A stretch of DNA of 64,000 nucleotides from DASRAP01 sp035277145 (GTDB lineage: Bacteria > Gemmatimonadota > Gemmatimonadetes > Gemmatimonadales > Gemmatimonadaceae). The DNA is taken from contig DATELA010000066.1 in the NCBI GenBank assembly GCA_035277145.1, forward strand, positions 1-64,000, written 5' to 3'. This document shows positions 1-8,641 of this stretch, piece by piece (position 1 is the stretch's first letter; the number at the start of each line of letters is the position of its first letter). The position numbers and the translations under genes are program-made. The notes below the pieces were generated by a model that saw only the letters and a program-made list of their open reading frames with translations, had not been told where the DNA came from and did no database searches.

Positions 1-621
1 CAAGTCGAAACAGTTTTCATCAGAGCGCTGCGTGGCGCGGGCGCGCGCGGCCTTGCCGCACTCTACAGCGGCGATGACATCGCGCGGCCGCTCCTCGACG
101 TTTCACGAGACGAGATCGCGGAGTACGCCGGCGCGCGCGCACTCCAATTCGTCAATGATCCCACGAATCACTCGCGAGAGTTCCTCCGCAACCGCGTGCG
201 CCTCGACTTGCTGCCCGCGTTCGAAGCGATGCGGCCCGGCTTTGGCGCCGATCTGCTCGCGCTCGCGCGGCGATCCGCGGAGTGGCGTGCGGACGTCGAG
301 CGGTTCGCGACGTCGCTCGGCGCGCATCGCGAGGGGTCCTCGGTGTTTGTACCTGCGGGTGCGTTGTGCGCGGTCGATCGGCGCGCCCACGGTCCGATCT
401 GGGCCGCATTGGCGGCGCGCGTAGGCATTGCACTCGACCGTCGGGGAACCGAACGCCTGGCCGCGTTTAGCAGTACGGACAGGGCAGGGTCGCGCCGCAG
501 CGGCCGTGTGCCACTCGCAGGGGGGCATGAGGTGATTCGTCACCCGCGAGCGTTTGAGATTCGAGCGGCCATGCGTCCGACGCGGGGAGAGCATTTGTGG
601 GCACTGCAGCGCTCATCATGA
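1..621 (+). CDS. tilS: tRNA(Ile)-lysidine synthetase, C-terminal part (5' end outside window)
   Basis: The open frame enters from the left edge and stops at TGA 619-621, giving about 206 residues of the C-terminal part. The start of the visible protein reads QVETVFIRALRGAG, then RPLLDVSRDEI and NDPTNHSREFLRNRVR, which match the conserved DQxET, RPLL and DPxN-x-RNR blocks of TilS. TilS uses ATP and lysine to convert the wobble cytidine of the CAU-anticodon tRNA-Ile to lysidine in the cytoplasm. The PP-loop ATP site (SGGxDS) must lie upstream and is not visible. The order tilS-hpt-ftsH is a widely conserved arrangement and supports the call. The next gene starts 25 bases before this stop. Confidence 0.9.
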   Translation, partial: QVETVFIRALRGAGARGLAALYSGDDIARPLLDVSRDEIAEYAGARALQFVNDPTNHSREFLRNRVRLDLLPAFEAMRPGFGADLLALARRSAEWRADVERFATSLGAHREGSSVFVPAGALCAVDRRAHGPIWAALAARVGIALDRRGTERLAAFSSTDRAGSRRSGRVPLAGGHEVIRHPRAFEIRAAMRPTRGEHLWALQRSS

Positions 622-1169
622 CAATGACTGGCCGAACCGACGACCCAACGTTGGGACGCGACATTTCGCGCATTGTGTACGACCGAACCGCCATTGCGCG
701 TCGCGTACGCAAACTCGGCGCCGATATCACGGCCGCGTTTCCCGACGGCGAGTTGCTCCTCCTCGGTCTCCTCAAAGGCTCATTCATTTTTCTCGCTGAT
801 CTTGCGCGAGAAATCCGACGGCCGTTTGAGGTGAACTTTGTTGTCGCGTCATCGTACGGGGACGACACGAAATCGAGTGGCGTCGTGTCGCTGCTCTACG
901 ATCCGGTGATCGACCTCGCAGGAAAACACGTCGTGCTGGTCGAAGACATCGTCGATTCGGGCCGCACTCTGACGCAGTTGATGGATGTTCTCGGACGGCG
1001 CGCGCCGCGGTCGTTGAGCGTGTGCGCACTCATGCACAAACGCGTGACACGCGGCGCAAGCGACGTTCGCTTCGTCGGATTCGACGCGCCGAATGAGTTC
1101 CTTGTCGGCTACGGTCTAGACCACGCCGAGCAGTTTCGCCACCTGCCATACGTCGCGAGTCTGGACTAG
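597..1169 (+). CDS. hpt: Hypoxanthine phosphoribosyltransferase
   Basis: A 190-residue purine-salvage enzyme that joins hypoxanthine or guanine to PRPP to give IMP or GMP. The PRPP-binding signature VLVEDIVDSGRTL lies at about residues 113-125, with the two acidic residues and the D-S-G-R-T phosphate loop intact. LLLGLLKGSFIFLADL near residue 50 is the family's pyrophosphate-loop region. I chose the GTG at 597 because a GGGGAGAG sequence sits about 6 bases upstream. An in-frame ATG at 618 overlaps the tilS stop but has no clear Shine-Dalgarno, so a protein shorter by seven residues is possible. Length is normal for Hpt. Confidence 0.95.
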   Translation: MGTAALIMTMTGRTDDPTLGRDISRIVYDRTAIARRVRKLGADITAAFPDGELLLLGLLKGSFIFLADLAREIRRPFEVNFVVASSYGDDTKSSGVVSLLYDPVIDLAGKHVVLVEDIVDSGRTLTQLMDVLGRRAPRSLSVCALMHKRVTRGASDVRFVGFDAPNEFLVGYGLDHAEQFRHLPYVASLD

Positions 1170-1178
1170 CTTCCGCGC

Positions 1179-3155
1179 ATGGCACCAATCGTTCCGCCAC
1201 CCAAACCAGCATCCGACTGGCGGCGCGTTTCCAAGACGATTTCGTTCTGGATTCTCGTCATCCTGGTGCCGGTGGCGTTCTTGCAGTTGTCGGGCGGGCG
1301 CTCGGAGCCCACCCGCGAGATCAACTATACCGAATACTCGCGCCAGCTCGAGAATCACAACGTCTCGAGCATCGTGGTCGAGGGCGGACGCCAGGCAAAG
1401 GGCGTCTTCAAGGAATCGATCACGGTAGACGGCAAGGAAGTGAAGAACTTCCTGATGAAGTTCCCGATCGCGAACTGGGAAGCCGAAGCGGAGCGTCTCC
1501 GCGCCGCGGGCGTGGTCATCAAAGGTCAGGACGAGCGTCCGTCGTTCCTCACGATCGCAATCAGCATCCTGCCCTGGGTGTTGGTGATTGCCGTGTGGTT
1601 CATTCTGATGCGGCAGATGCAGGCCGGTGGCGCGAAAGCATTTTCGTTTGGAAAATCGAAAGCCAAACTTCTGACGGGCGACACGCCGAAGGTCACGTTC
1701 GCGGATGTCGCGGGCGCCGACGAAGCGAAGGTCGAACTCCAGGAGATCATCGAGTTCCTGAAGGATCCGCAAAAGTTCACCAAGCTCGGTGGACGTTTGC
1801 CAAAGGGCGCACTTCTCGTTGGTCCACCGGGGACGGGAAAAACACTCCTCGCGAAAGCCGTCGCGGGTGAAGCGGGCCGGCCATTCTTCTCGATGTCAGG
1901 CTCCGATTTCGTCGAGATGTTCGTCGGCGTTGGCGCGAGCCGTGTGCGCGATTTGTTCGAGCAAGGCAAAGCGCACGCGCCGTGCATCATCTTCATCGAC
2001 GAAATCGATGCCGTCGGCCGCCATCGCGGTGCGGGACTTGGCGGTGGACACGACGAGCGCGAGCAAACGCTCAATCAGTTGCTCGTCGAGATGGACGGGT
2101 TTGAGTCGAACGACGGCGTCATTCTGATTGCCGCGACGAATCGTCCAGACGTTCTCGATCCGGCGCTGCTGCGGCCAGGTCGGTTCGATCGGCAGATCGT
2201 TGTTGATCTTCCTGACCTGCGCGGCCGCGAGGGAATCCTCAAGGTTCACCTGCGCAACAAGCCGATTGCCGAAGACGTCGACATCACCGTTGTCGCGCGC
2301 GGCACGCCGGGTATGGCGGGCGCCGATCTCGCGAATCTGGTGAACGAAGCCGCGTTGCTCGCGGCGCGACGCAATCGCGAAAAAGTATTTATGGCCGACT
2401 TCGAGGACGCGAAGGATCGCGTACTCCTCGGCGCTGAACGCAAATCGCTCGTGATGAAGGACGAAGAGCGCCGCCTCACCGCGTACCACGAGAGTGGACA
2501 CGCCGTGTGCGCGCTCAAAGTCGCCGGCAACGATCCGCTGCACAAAGTCACGATCGTTCCGCGCGGCCGCACGCTTGGTGTTGCGTGGACGATGCCGGAA
2601 GAAGACCGGTTGTCGATTACGCGGCAGCAGCTCGAGGCACGTCTCGTCATGGCGTACGGCGGTCGCGTTGCTGAAGAACTCATTTTCGGCAAAGACAAAG
2701 TCACGACCGGTGCTGCTGCAGATATTCAGTTCGCGACGAAATTGGCGCGGCGCTGTGTGTCGCAGTGGGGATTCTCCGATGCGGTGGGACCGATTCTCGT
2801 CGGCGACAACGAACAGGAGATGTTCCTCGGCCGCGAATTGATGAGCCGCCGCGAAGTATCAGAACACACTGCGCAGCTCGTCGATACGGAAGTGTCGCGC
2901 GTGATTAACGACGCGTATAACCGTGCGCGCACGGTACTCACCGAGCACATGGATCTGCTGCAATCGCTCGCTAGCGCGTTGCTCGATCGCGAAACGCTTG
3001 CGCGCGACGACATCACGATTCTCGCACGCGGCGACAAGTTGCCGCCGCGCGCGATCGCGCCGGTTCCCGCGACGACGCCTGCTCGTCCCGCGGCCGCGGT
3101 TGCGGAACCGAAGCGCAAGCCACCACTGCTTGGACCCGAGCCGAGTCCGGCGTAA
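1179..3155 (+). CDS. ftsH: ATP-dependent zinc metalloprotease FtsH
   Basis: A 658-residue membrane-anchored AAA+ protease that extracts and degrades membrane and short-lived cytosolic proteins. The order is: N-terminal transmembrane helix (about 20-37), a periplasmic segment of about 85 residues, a second transmembrane helix (about 125-146), AAA+ domain with Walker A GPPGTGKT at 215-222 and Walker B FIDEIDAVG, then the M41 protease domain with zinc motif HESGH at 437-441. The C-terminal 40 residues are Pro/Ala-rich and probably disordered. It follows hpt by nine bases, and the transcription unit is closed by a strong hairpin just downstream. Confidence 0.98.
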   Translation: MAPIVPPPKPASDWRRVSKTISFWILVILVPVAFLQLSGGRSEPTREINYTEYSRQLENHNVSSIVVEGGRQAKGVFKESITVDGKEVKNFLMKFPIANWEAEAERLRAAGVVIKGQDERPSFLTIAISILPWVLVIAVWFILMRQMQAGGAKAFSFGKSKAKLLTGDTPKVTFADVAGADEAKVELQEIIEFLKDPQKFTKLGGRLPKGALLVGPPGTGKTLLAKAVAGEAGRPFFSMSGSDFVEMFVGVGASRVRDLFEQGKAHAPCIIFIDEIDAVGRHRGAGLGGGHDEREQTLNQLLVEMDGFESNDGVILIAATNRPDVLDPALLRPGRFDRQIVVDLPDLRGREGILKVHLRNKPIAEDVDITVVARGTPGMAGADLANLVNEAALLAARRNREKVFMADFEDAKDRVLLGAERKSLVMKDEERRLTAYHESGHAVCALKVAGNDPLHKVTIVPRGRTLGVAWTMPEEDRLSITRQQLEARLVMAYGGRVAEELIFGKDKVTTGAAADIQFATKLARRCVSQWGFSDAVGPILVGDNEQEMFLGRELMSRREVSEHTAQLVDTEVSRVINDAYNRARTVLTEHMDLLQSLASALLDRETLARDDITILARGDKLPPRAIAPVPATTPARPAAAVAEPKRKPPLLGPEPSPA

Positions 3156-3174
3156 GCGCGTAATTCTGAGTTAT

Positions 3175-3216
3175 GCGAAAACGGGGCGACGCCGAATGGC
3201 GTCGCCCCGTTTTCGC
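3175..3216 (+). terminator. Perfect 19-bp intrinsic terminator hairpin after ftsH
   Basis: The left arm 3175-3193 and the right arm 3198-3216 are exact reverse complements of 19 bases around the 4-base loop GAAT. The A-rich foot of the left arm makes the right arm end in TTTT-CGC, followed by a pyrimidine-rich stretch (TCTTCTCTC). It lies 20 bases after the ftsH stop and about 40 before yggS, so it separates tilS-hpt-ftsH from the long unit beginning with yggS. Because the foot carries AAAA on one side and TTTT on the other, it may act in both directions. Confidence 0.9.
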
Positions 3217-3256
3217 TCTTCTCTCATCCTGCATCTACCCGCTAACTTCATGCGTC

Positions 3257-3937
3257 ATGTCCTTCCCCGAGCTCCGCAGCCGCGTCTCGGAGATCACCGG
3301 TCGCATTGCCGCCGCGGTCGCGCGGGGTGGGCATGGTCAGACGGTTACGATCATCGCCGTGACGAAGACGTTCGGCCCCGAGGCTGTACGCGCAGCGGCC
3401 GACGCTGGTCTCGCGGACATTGGTGAGAACAAAGTCCAGGAAGCGCGAACGAAGCAACAGCTGGTCGACGTGCCCGTGCGGTGGCATCTGATCGGACATC
3501 TTCAGCGCAACAAAGTGAAGGCACTCGAACATTTCCATCTGCTTCACGCCGTTGACCGCGCCTCACTTGCCGACGCGGTTCATACGTGGGCGTCGTCGCG
3601 CGGCACGCCGATGCGCACCCTTGTGCAGGTGAACGTCGCGGGCGAAGAAACGAAGGGTGGTTACGCTCCTGCGGATCTGCCGGCGGAAGCCGAACGCATG
3701 CGCGGCATGACAGGACTCGACGTTCGTGGTGTAATGACGATGGCGCCGTTTGACGCGAGTGAATCGGTGTTGCGCGCGTGCTTTGCGGGCGCGCGTGCGG
3801 CACGGGATGTGTTCGCGGCAGCCGGCCATCGTGTGACGGAATTGTCGATGGGCATGTCGAGTGATTACGAAATCGCGGTGGAAGAAGGCGCGACGATGGT
3901 CCGCCTTGGTACCGTCCTATTCGGAGCACGTGCCTGA
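3257..3937 (+). CDS. yggS: PLP homeostasis protein, YggS/PROSC family
   Basis: A 226-residue, single-domain PLP-binding TIM-barrel protein. These proteins have no known catalytic reaction and buffer pyridoxal phosphate and amino-acid/keto-acid balance in the cytosol. The PLP lysine is K37 in IIAVTKTFG, followed by the family blocks GENKVQEA, WHLIGHLQRNK and, near the end, LSMGMSSDYEIAVEEGATMVRLGTVLFG. The frame is open further upstream, to an ATG inside the terminator hairpin, but the family's N-terminus fits the ATG at 3257 (MSFPELRSR). No convincing Shine-Dalgarno is visible. A TGATG overlap joins it to the DivIVA gene, a pairing also common near ftsZ in other phyla. Confidence 0.93.
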   Translation: MSFPELRSRVSEITGRIAAAVARGGHGQTVTIIAVTKTFGPEAVRAAADAGLADIGENKVQEARTKQQLVDVPVRWHLIGHLQRNKVKALEHFHLLHAVDRASLADAVHTWASSRGTPMRTLVQVNVAGEETKGGYAPADLPAEAERMRGMTGLDVRGVMTMAPFDASESVLRACFAGARAARDVFAAAGHRVTELSMGMSSDYEIAVEEGATMVRLGTVLFGARA

Positions 3938-4515
3938 TGGTCGACGAATCATTCCATCTCACGCCCGTCGATGTGCGCCGATACGACTTTGGTTCGGCGC
4001 TCCGCGGCTACGACAAATCGCGCGTTGATCAGTTCCGCGACCAGGTTGCGGATGAACTCGAGCGCATGACGCGGCTCGTTGCCGATCTGGAGTCAAAGGC
4101 GAAAGGATTTCACGAACAACTGCGCGCGTTCAGGGAGCGCGACAAAGCGCTGAACGATGCGCTCGTGTCGGCGCAGCAATTGCGCGCGGAAATCCGCGAA
4201 CAATCCGAGCGTGAGGGCCAACTCATTGTGCGTGAAGCACGCGCGGAGGCCGAGCGATTGCTCGACGCGGCGCGCGCGGAGATTCGCCGGTTGCAGTCGA
4301 GTATCGATGCGCTCGAACAAACGCGACGCGCACACATTGCGCAGTTGCGATCCATCGTGCAGCGGCAGATGACGGAGATTGAAGCGGCGGAGAAAACGAC
4401 GCCTCCCGCATCGCCGGACGCGGCACCAAAAAAGAAAGACGGTAAGCCGACGAACGATGACGACGCGCGGAAACTCACCCCCACCTGGCTCGACGCAGCG
4501 GTTCCGGAAAAATGA
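3937..4515 (+). CDS. divIVA: DivIVA-domain protein
   Basis: A 192-residue protein whose N-terminus reads LTPVDVRRYDFGSALRGYDKSRVDQF, the DivIVA/GpsB signature (a short membrane-curvature-binding crossed loop followed by coiled coil). Residues about 35-145 form a long charged coiled coil, and the tail (about 148-192) is Pro/Lys/Asp-rich and probably disordered. DivIVA-type proteins mark negatively curved membrane at poles and septa and recruit division, wall-growth or segregation factors. The start overlaps the yggS stop (TGATG), and the end overlaps the nucleoside phosphorylase start. The same transcription unit later encodes MglA and Roadblock polarity proteins, which makes a polarity role plausible but not shown. 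Confidence 0.9.
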   Translation: MVDESFHLTPVDVRRYDFGSALRGYDKSRVDQFRDQVADELERMTRLVADLESKAKGFHEQLRAFRERDKALNDALVSAQQLRAEIREQSEREGQLIVREARAEAERLLDAARAEIRRLQSSIDALEQTRRAHIAQLRSIVQRQMTEIEAAEKTTPPASPDAAPKKKDGKPTNDDDARKLTPTWLDAAVPEK

Positions 4516-5351
4516 CCGCGCTTGCCCCCGCGTCGCCGGCCCGTGCGGCGATCGAGGCAGCCGCTGACGTCGTACGTGCTCGGTTCGATCGCTCTCCGGA
4601 AACGGCGCTGATCCTCGGCACCGGACTCGGTGCGCTCGCCACAGAGATCGATGTGCGCGCGAGCATTCCGTACGACGAGATTCCGGGTTTTCCATTGTCG
4701 ACGGTCGAATCACACGCGGGGCGACTCGTGTGTGGTACGCTCGCGGGCAAGACCGTGATTGCAATGCAGGGCCGCTTTCATCGCTACGAGGGTTACTCGC
4801 TGCAGCAGGTCACCTTTCCAGTGCGCGTGCTGCGCGCACTCGGCGCGCGCACACTCATCGTCTCGAACGCGTGCGGGGGCATGCGCGCTGAGTGGGCGGC
4901 CGGCGATCTCATGTTGATCGCGGACCACATCAATTTGCTGGGCGACAATCCGCTCGTCGGACCAAATGATGAATCGTTGGGTCCGCGTTTTCCGGATATG
5001 TCAGCCGTGTACGACGCGGACCTGCGGCGCGCTGCGCGCGCGGTTGCGTCGGAGCAGGGAATCACGTTGCGCGAAGGCGTGTATGTCGCGGTTACCGGAC
5101 CGAATCTCGAAACGCCGGCCGAGTATCGCATGCTGCGCACGATTGGCGCGGACGTCGTCGGCATGTCGACGGTGCCGGAAGCAATCGTTGCAGTACACAC
5201 CGGGCTGCGCGTACTCGGAATCTCAATCATTACAGATATGTGCGTACCGGAAACACTTGAGCCCGCGAGTCTCGAGAAGATTCTTGCGGTCGCTGCGCGT
5301 GCTGAACCACGGTTGACGGCGCTCGTGCGCGGAGTGCTCTCGCGCTCATGA
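4512..5351 (+). CDS. punA: Purine nucleoside phosphorylase (trimeric, PNP-II type)
   Basis: A 279-residue enzyme that splits purine nucleosides with phosphate to give the free base and ribose-1-phosphate. Visible blocks are LILGTGLG (phosphate loop), SHAGRLVCG, GRFHRYEGY, SNACGG and GPNLETPAEYRMLR, then GADVVGMSTVPEAIVA. At the purine-specificity position the protein has ITD (D242), where mammalian enzymes have ITN (N243). Asp at this site is associated with wider acceptance of 6-amino purines, so adenosine use is possible; this is an inference from family knowledge. ATGA overlaps couple it to divIVA and ileS. With hpt upstream, the region carries two purine-salvage steps. Confidence 0.92.
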   Translation: MTALAPASPARAAIEAAADVVRARFDRSPETALILGTGLGALATEIDVRASIPYDEIPGFPLSTVESHAGRLVCGTLAGKTVIAMQGRFHRYEGYSLQQVTFPVRVLRALGARTLIVSNACGGMRAEWAAGDLMLIADHINLLGDNPLVGPNDESLGPRFPDMSAVYDADLRRAARAVASEQGITLREGVYVAVTGPNLETPAEYRMLRTIGADVVGMSTVPEAIVAVHTGLRVLGISIITDMCVPETLEPASLEKILAVAARAEPRLTALVRGVLSRS

Positions 5352-8300
5352 CGACATCGCCATCGGCGCCGCGCTATCGAACGCTCGCGCCCGACGCAAA
5401 TGCGGATGCATTGGAGCGCGAATTACTGCAGCGCTGGCGCGACGAGGGATTGTTTGCGCAAGGACAAACCGCGCGCAGCGGAAACGCGGGCGAGAAAACG
5501 TTCGTGTTTTTCGAAGGCCCGCCGACCGCGAATGGGCGCCCCGGAATCCATCACGTGTTTTCACGCACCGTGAAGGATCTCATTTGCCGCCATCGCGCGA
5601 TGCATGGGTTTTACGTACCGCGCAAAGGCGGCTGGGACACGCACGGATTGCCCGTCGAAATCGAAGTCGAGAAGTCGCTCAACATCAGCGGCAAGCAGGA
5701 CATCGAACGATTCGGTGTCGCCGAATTCAATCGCCGGTGCCGCGAGTCGGTGTTCAAGTATCGCGACGAGTGGGAGCGTTTGTCCGAGCGCATCGCGTAT
5801 TGGCTCGACTATGAGAACGCGTATGCGACGTACACGCACAATTACGTCGAGAGCGTGTGGTGGGCACTGAAGACGTTGTGGCAACGCGAACTTCTCGTGC
5901 GCGGCCACAAGATTCTCCCGTATTGCGCGCGATGCGGCACGGCGTTGTCGAGTCACGAAGTCGCGCAGGGATACGAAGACGTCGAAGATCCGTCCGTGTA
6001 TGTGGCGCTGGATCTTGAGGATCAGAAGACGAGAGGACGAGACGACGAGAAGACGAGAAGACGGATTCTCGTTTGGACGACGACGCCGTGGACGCTCGTG
6101 TCGAACGCAGCGTTGGCGGTGCATCCGGACCTCGTGTACGTCGAACTACAGAAGACGAGACGACGAGAAGACGAGAAGACGAGGGAGTGGACCGTTCTGC
6201 TCGCGGAAGCGCGGGTTGGCGCAGTCCTCGGCGAGGGATGGGAAGAGCGGTGGACTGTCGTACGCAAGCTGACCGGGCGTGAACTCGCGGGTGCGCGATA
6301 CACGCGCCCACTTGATTGGGCCGAGTATCCTGCGGACGCGAAAGACGAAGTGATCGTAGCGGAAGATTTCGTGAGCGCGGACGATGGCACCGGCGTGGTG
6401 CATATGTCGCCGGCGTTTGGTGCAGACGATTACGCCGCGGGAAAGCGTCATGGGCTCGCCTTTCTGCAGCCCGTTGATGCACGCGGACGGTTTCCGGAAG
6501 ACATGCCGGTGATCGGCGGAAAGTTCGTGAAAGACGCCGATCCGCTGATCATCAAGGAACTCGAAAAGCGCGACGTACTGTGGAAGGCGGGGACGCTGAC
6601 GCACGCGTATCCGCATTGCTGGCGTTGCGGCACGCCACTGCTGTACTACGCGCGCACGTCGTGGTTCGTGCGCACAACGGCGTATCGCGATCGCATGCTT
6701 GCGCGCAACGCGCGCGTGGATTGGCATCCACCGGAAATCGGCAGCGGACGTTTCGGCGAATGGTTGGAGAACAACGTGGATTGGGCGATTTCGCGCGACC
6801 GGTACTGGGGCACACCGTTGCCGGTATGGGTGAACGACCAGGACGCCAATGAGATCGAAGTCATCGGCAGTTTTGCCGAACTCGCGACAAAAGTGGGACG
6901 CGAACTCACGAAGGACTTTGATCCGCACAAGCCGCACATCGACGAATACACGTGGCCCGCGCCGTCGGGCCGTGGTACGATGCGGCGCGTCAGTGAAGTG
7001 ATCGACACGTGGTTCGATTCCGGTTCGATGCCGTTTGCGCAATGGCATTATCCGTTCGACAATCGCGATGTCGTGTCACAACAGTTTCCGGGTGATTACA
7101 TCGCGGAAGGCGTCGACCAAACGCGCGGATGGTTCTACTCGCTGCTCGCGATCGCATCCGGGCTTGGCGATGCGTTGCCGAACAATGGCGACGCGCAAGC
7201 GGCACCGTATCGACACGTGATTGTGAACGATTTGGTGCGCGACGCACAGGGACAGAAGATGTCGAAGAGTCGCGGCAACACGGTTGATCCGTGGGCCGTG
7301 CTCGAACGGCATGGTGCCGACGCGACGCGATTGTTCCTGGTGACCGCAAGTCAGGTGCATTTGCCGCGCAATTTCGACGAGCAGGCAATTCGTGATCAGG
7401 CCGGGCGTTTTCTGGTCACGCTGCGCAACACGTACAGCGGGATCTTCGCGCAGTACGCGAACTTTGGATGGTCGCCGAGCAGCGACGATCCCGCGGTGGA
7501 ATCGCGTCCACTCATCGATCGCTGGATTCTCTCGCGGCTCGCGGATGTTGAGTTGCAAGCGGACGCGGCACTCGAAGCGTTCGATCCAACCGCGAGTGCG
7601 CGCGCGCTGATGGATTTCGTGACCAACGACGTATCCAATTGGTACGTGCGCGCGAGCCGCGGGCGCTTTTATGACACGGCGGGTGCGGATAATCGCGCGG
7701 CGTTTGCGACACTGCACGAAGTGTTGACGGTCGTGTCGCGCTTGCTCGCGCCGTTCTGCCCGTTCATCACGGATTACATCCATCGCGAACTCACCGGTAC
7801 ATCGGTACATCTCGCGCCGTACCGCCGCGCAACGTCCGGCGCGCGCGATGCCGTGCTCGAAGGTGTGATGACGGAAATCCGTGAACTCGCTCGCCTCGGT
7901 CGCGCTGCGCGTGAAGAAGCGGGGATTCGCGTTCGTCAACCGCTCGCGGAGGTCGTGTGCGTCGCCGCGCGCGGGACCGACGGCGACGGACAGGGCGCGG
8001 AGGATGCGCGCCGCGCGGTCGTGTATCGCGATGCGCTGACGTCGCTGTTATCGAGCGAACTGAACGTGAAGCGTGTCACGTTTGCCGAATCGTCGGACGC
8101 GCTTGTCACGCTCACGGCGAAGCCGAACTTCCGCGCGCTGGGCAAGAAGTTCGGTAAGCACACCAATGAGGCAGCCGCGGCGGTGCGCGCGCTGGAGAGT
8201 GCGCGCCTCCTCGCGTTCGAACGCGGCGAAGCGGTGTACGTATCGGCGGGCGGTGAGACGCAGGCGCTTTCCGCGGACGATCTCATTGTGGAACGTCATG

Positions 8301-8638
8301 CGTCCGGCACGTACGTGATCGCGCAGGACGGCGCGCGCTTTGCCGCGGTTGACCCACGCGTGACCGAAGAGCTGCGATTCGAAGGAGTTGCGCGTGAACT
8401 CGTGAGCCGGGTGCAAAAGCTGCGGAAAGAATCGGGATTGGCAGTATCGGACCGCATTGTGCTGACGATTGGGGGCGATCCGTCGGTCGTTGCGGCGGCC
8501 CGCGCGCATCAGGATTGGATCGCGGGAGAAGTGCTGGCGACTGGCATCCGATTTGGCGACAAGTCGCTAGCTTCCGGCGCGGTCGAAGTGGACCTGGATG
8601 GACTCGCAGCGTGGATCACCATCACGAGGACCGGCTGA
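5348..8638 (+). CDS. ileS: Isoleucyl-tRNA synthetase, type-2-like
   Basis: A 1096-residue class I synthetase that charges tRNA-Ile and edits misacylated valine. The length and the run of conserved blocks (GPPTANGRPGIHHV, GWDTHGLPVEIEVEK, WTTTPWTL, DGTGVVHMSPAFG, DRYWGTPLPVW, GQKMSKSRGN) follow the long IleS form seen in Thermus and eukaryotes rather than the 940-aa E. coli form. The HIGH motif appears as GIHH. Cys pairs (CARC, CWRC) lie in zinc-knuckle positions. Two Lys/Arg/Glu-rich inserts at residues about 226-239 and 268-280 sit in the editing domain and come from copies of one short DNA repeat. The long form is often linked to low mupirocin sensitivity. Overlaps punA by ATGA. Confidence 0.96.
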   Translation: MTTSPSAPRYRTLAPDANADALERELLQRWRDEGLFAQGQTARSGNAGEKTFVFFEGPPTANGRPGIHHVFSRTVKDLICRHRAMHGFYVPRKGGWDTHGLPVEIEVEKSLNISGKQDIERFGVAEFNRRCRESVFKYRDEWERLSERIAYWLDYENAYATYTHNYVESVWWALKTLWQRELLVRGHKILPYCARCGTALSSHEVAQGYEDVEDPSVYVALDLEDQKTRGRDDEKTRRRILVWTTTPWTLVSNAALAVHPDLVYVELQKTRRREDEKTREWTVLLAEARVGAVLGEGWEERWTVVRKLTGRELAGARYTRPLDWAEYPADAKDEVIVAEDFVSADDGTGVVHMSPAFGADDYAAGKRHGLAFLQPVDARGRFPEDMPVIGGKFVKDADPLIIKELEKRDVLWKAGTLTHAYPHCWRCGTPLLYYARTSWFVRTTAYRDRMLARNARVDWHPPEIGSGRFGEWLENNVDWAISRDRYWGTPLPVWVNDQDANEIEVIGSFAELATKVGRELTKDFDPHKPHIDEYTWPAPSGRGTMRRVSEVIDTWFDSGSMPFAQWHYPFDNRDVVSQQFPGDYIAEGVDQTRGWFYSLLAIASGLGDALPNNGDAQAAPYRHVIVNDLVRDAQGQKMSKSRGNTVDPWAVLERHGADATRLFLVTASQVHLPRNFDEQAIRDQAGRFLVTLRNTYSGIFAQYANFGWSPSSDDPAVESRPLIDRWILSRLADVELQADAALEAFDPTASARALMDFVTNDVSNWYVRASRGRFYDTAGADNRAAFATLHEVLTVVSRLLAPFCPFITDYIHRELTGTSVHLAPYRRATSGARDAVLEGVMTEIRELARLGRAAREEAGIRVRQPLAEVVCVAARGTDGDGQGAEDARRAVVYRDALTSLLSSELNVKRVTFAESSDALVTLTAKPNFRALGKKFGKHTNEAAAAVRALESARLLAFERGEAVYVSAGGETQALSADDLIVERHASGTYVIAQDGARFAAVDPRVTEELRFEGVARELVSRVQKLRKESGLAVSDRIVLTIGGDPSVVAAARAHQDWIAGEVLATGIRFGDKSLASGAVEVDLDGLAAWITITRTG
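6023..6063 (+). repeat. Short AGACGAGA-type repeat, copy 1, in frame inside ileS
   Basis: A 41-base purine-rich tract built from GACGAGA/AGACGAG units, beginning CAGAAGACGAG. It encodes the QKTRGRDDEKTRR stretch of IleS. It shares its first 11 and last 22 bases with the tract at 6149 and differs by an extra 8-base unit. It falls in a loop before the conserved WTTTPWTL block of the editing domain. Confidence 0.8.
6149..6183 (+). repeat. Short AGACGAGA-type repeat, copy 2, in frame inside ileS
   Basis: A 35-base tract with the same beginning (CAGAAGACGAG) and the same 22-base end block as the copy 126 bases upstream. It encodes QKTRRREDEKTRE in IleS, in the same starting frame as copy 1 (both begin with a CAG codon). 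It lies in a loop of the editing domain between the LVYVEL strand and LLAEARV. Confidence 0.8.
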
Positions 8639-8641
8639 GCA

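Noticed and set aside
103..594. Minus-strand 163-residue open frame across tilS
   Set aside because: Low-complexity Arg-rich translation, opposite to a recognisable TilS C-terminus; typical high-GC shadow.
5348..8638. GIHH in place of HIGH as a sign of an inactive IleS
   Set aside because: Several bacterial IleS proteins of this long type have a GxHH form as I recall; KMSKS and the rest of the active site are intact.
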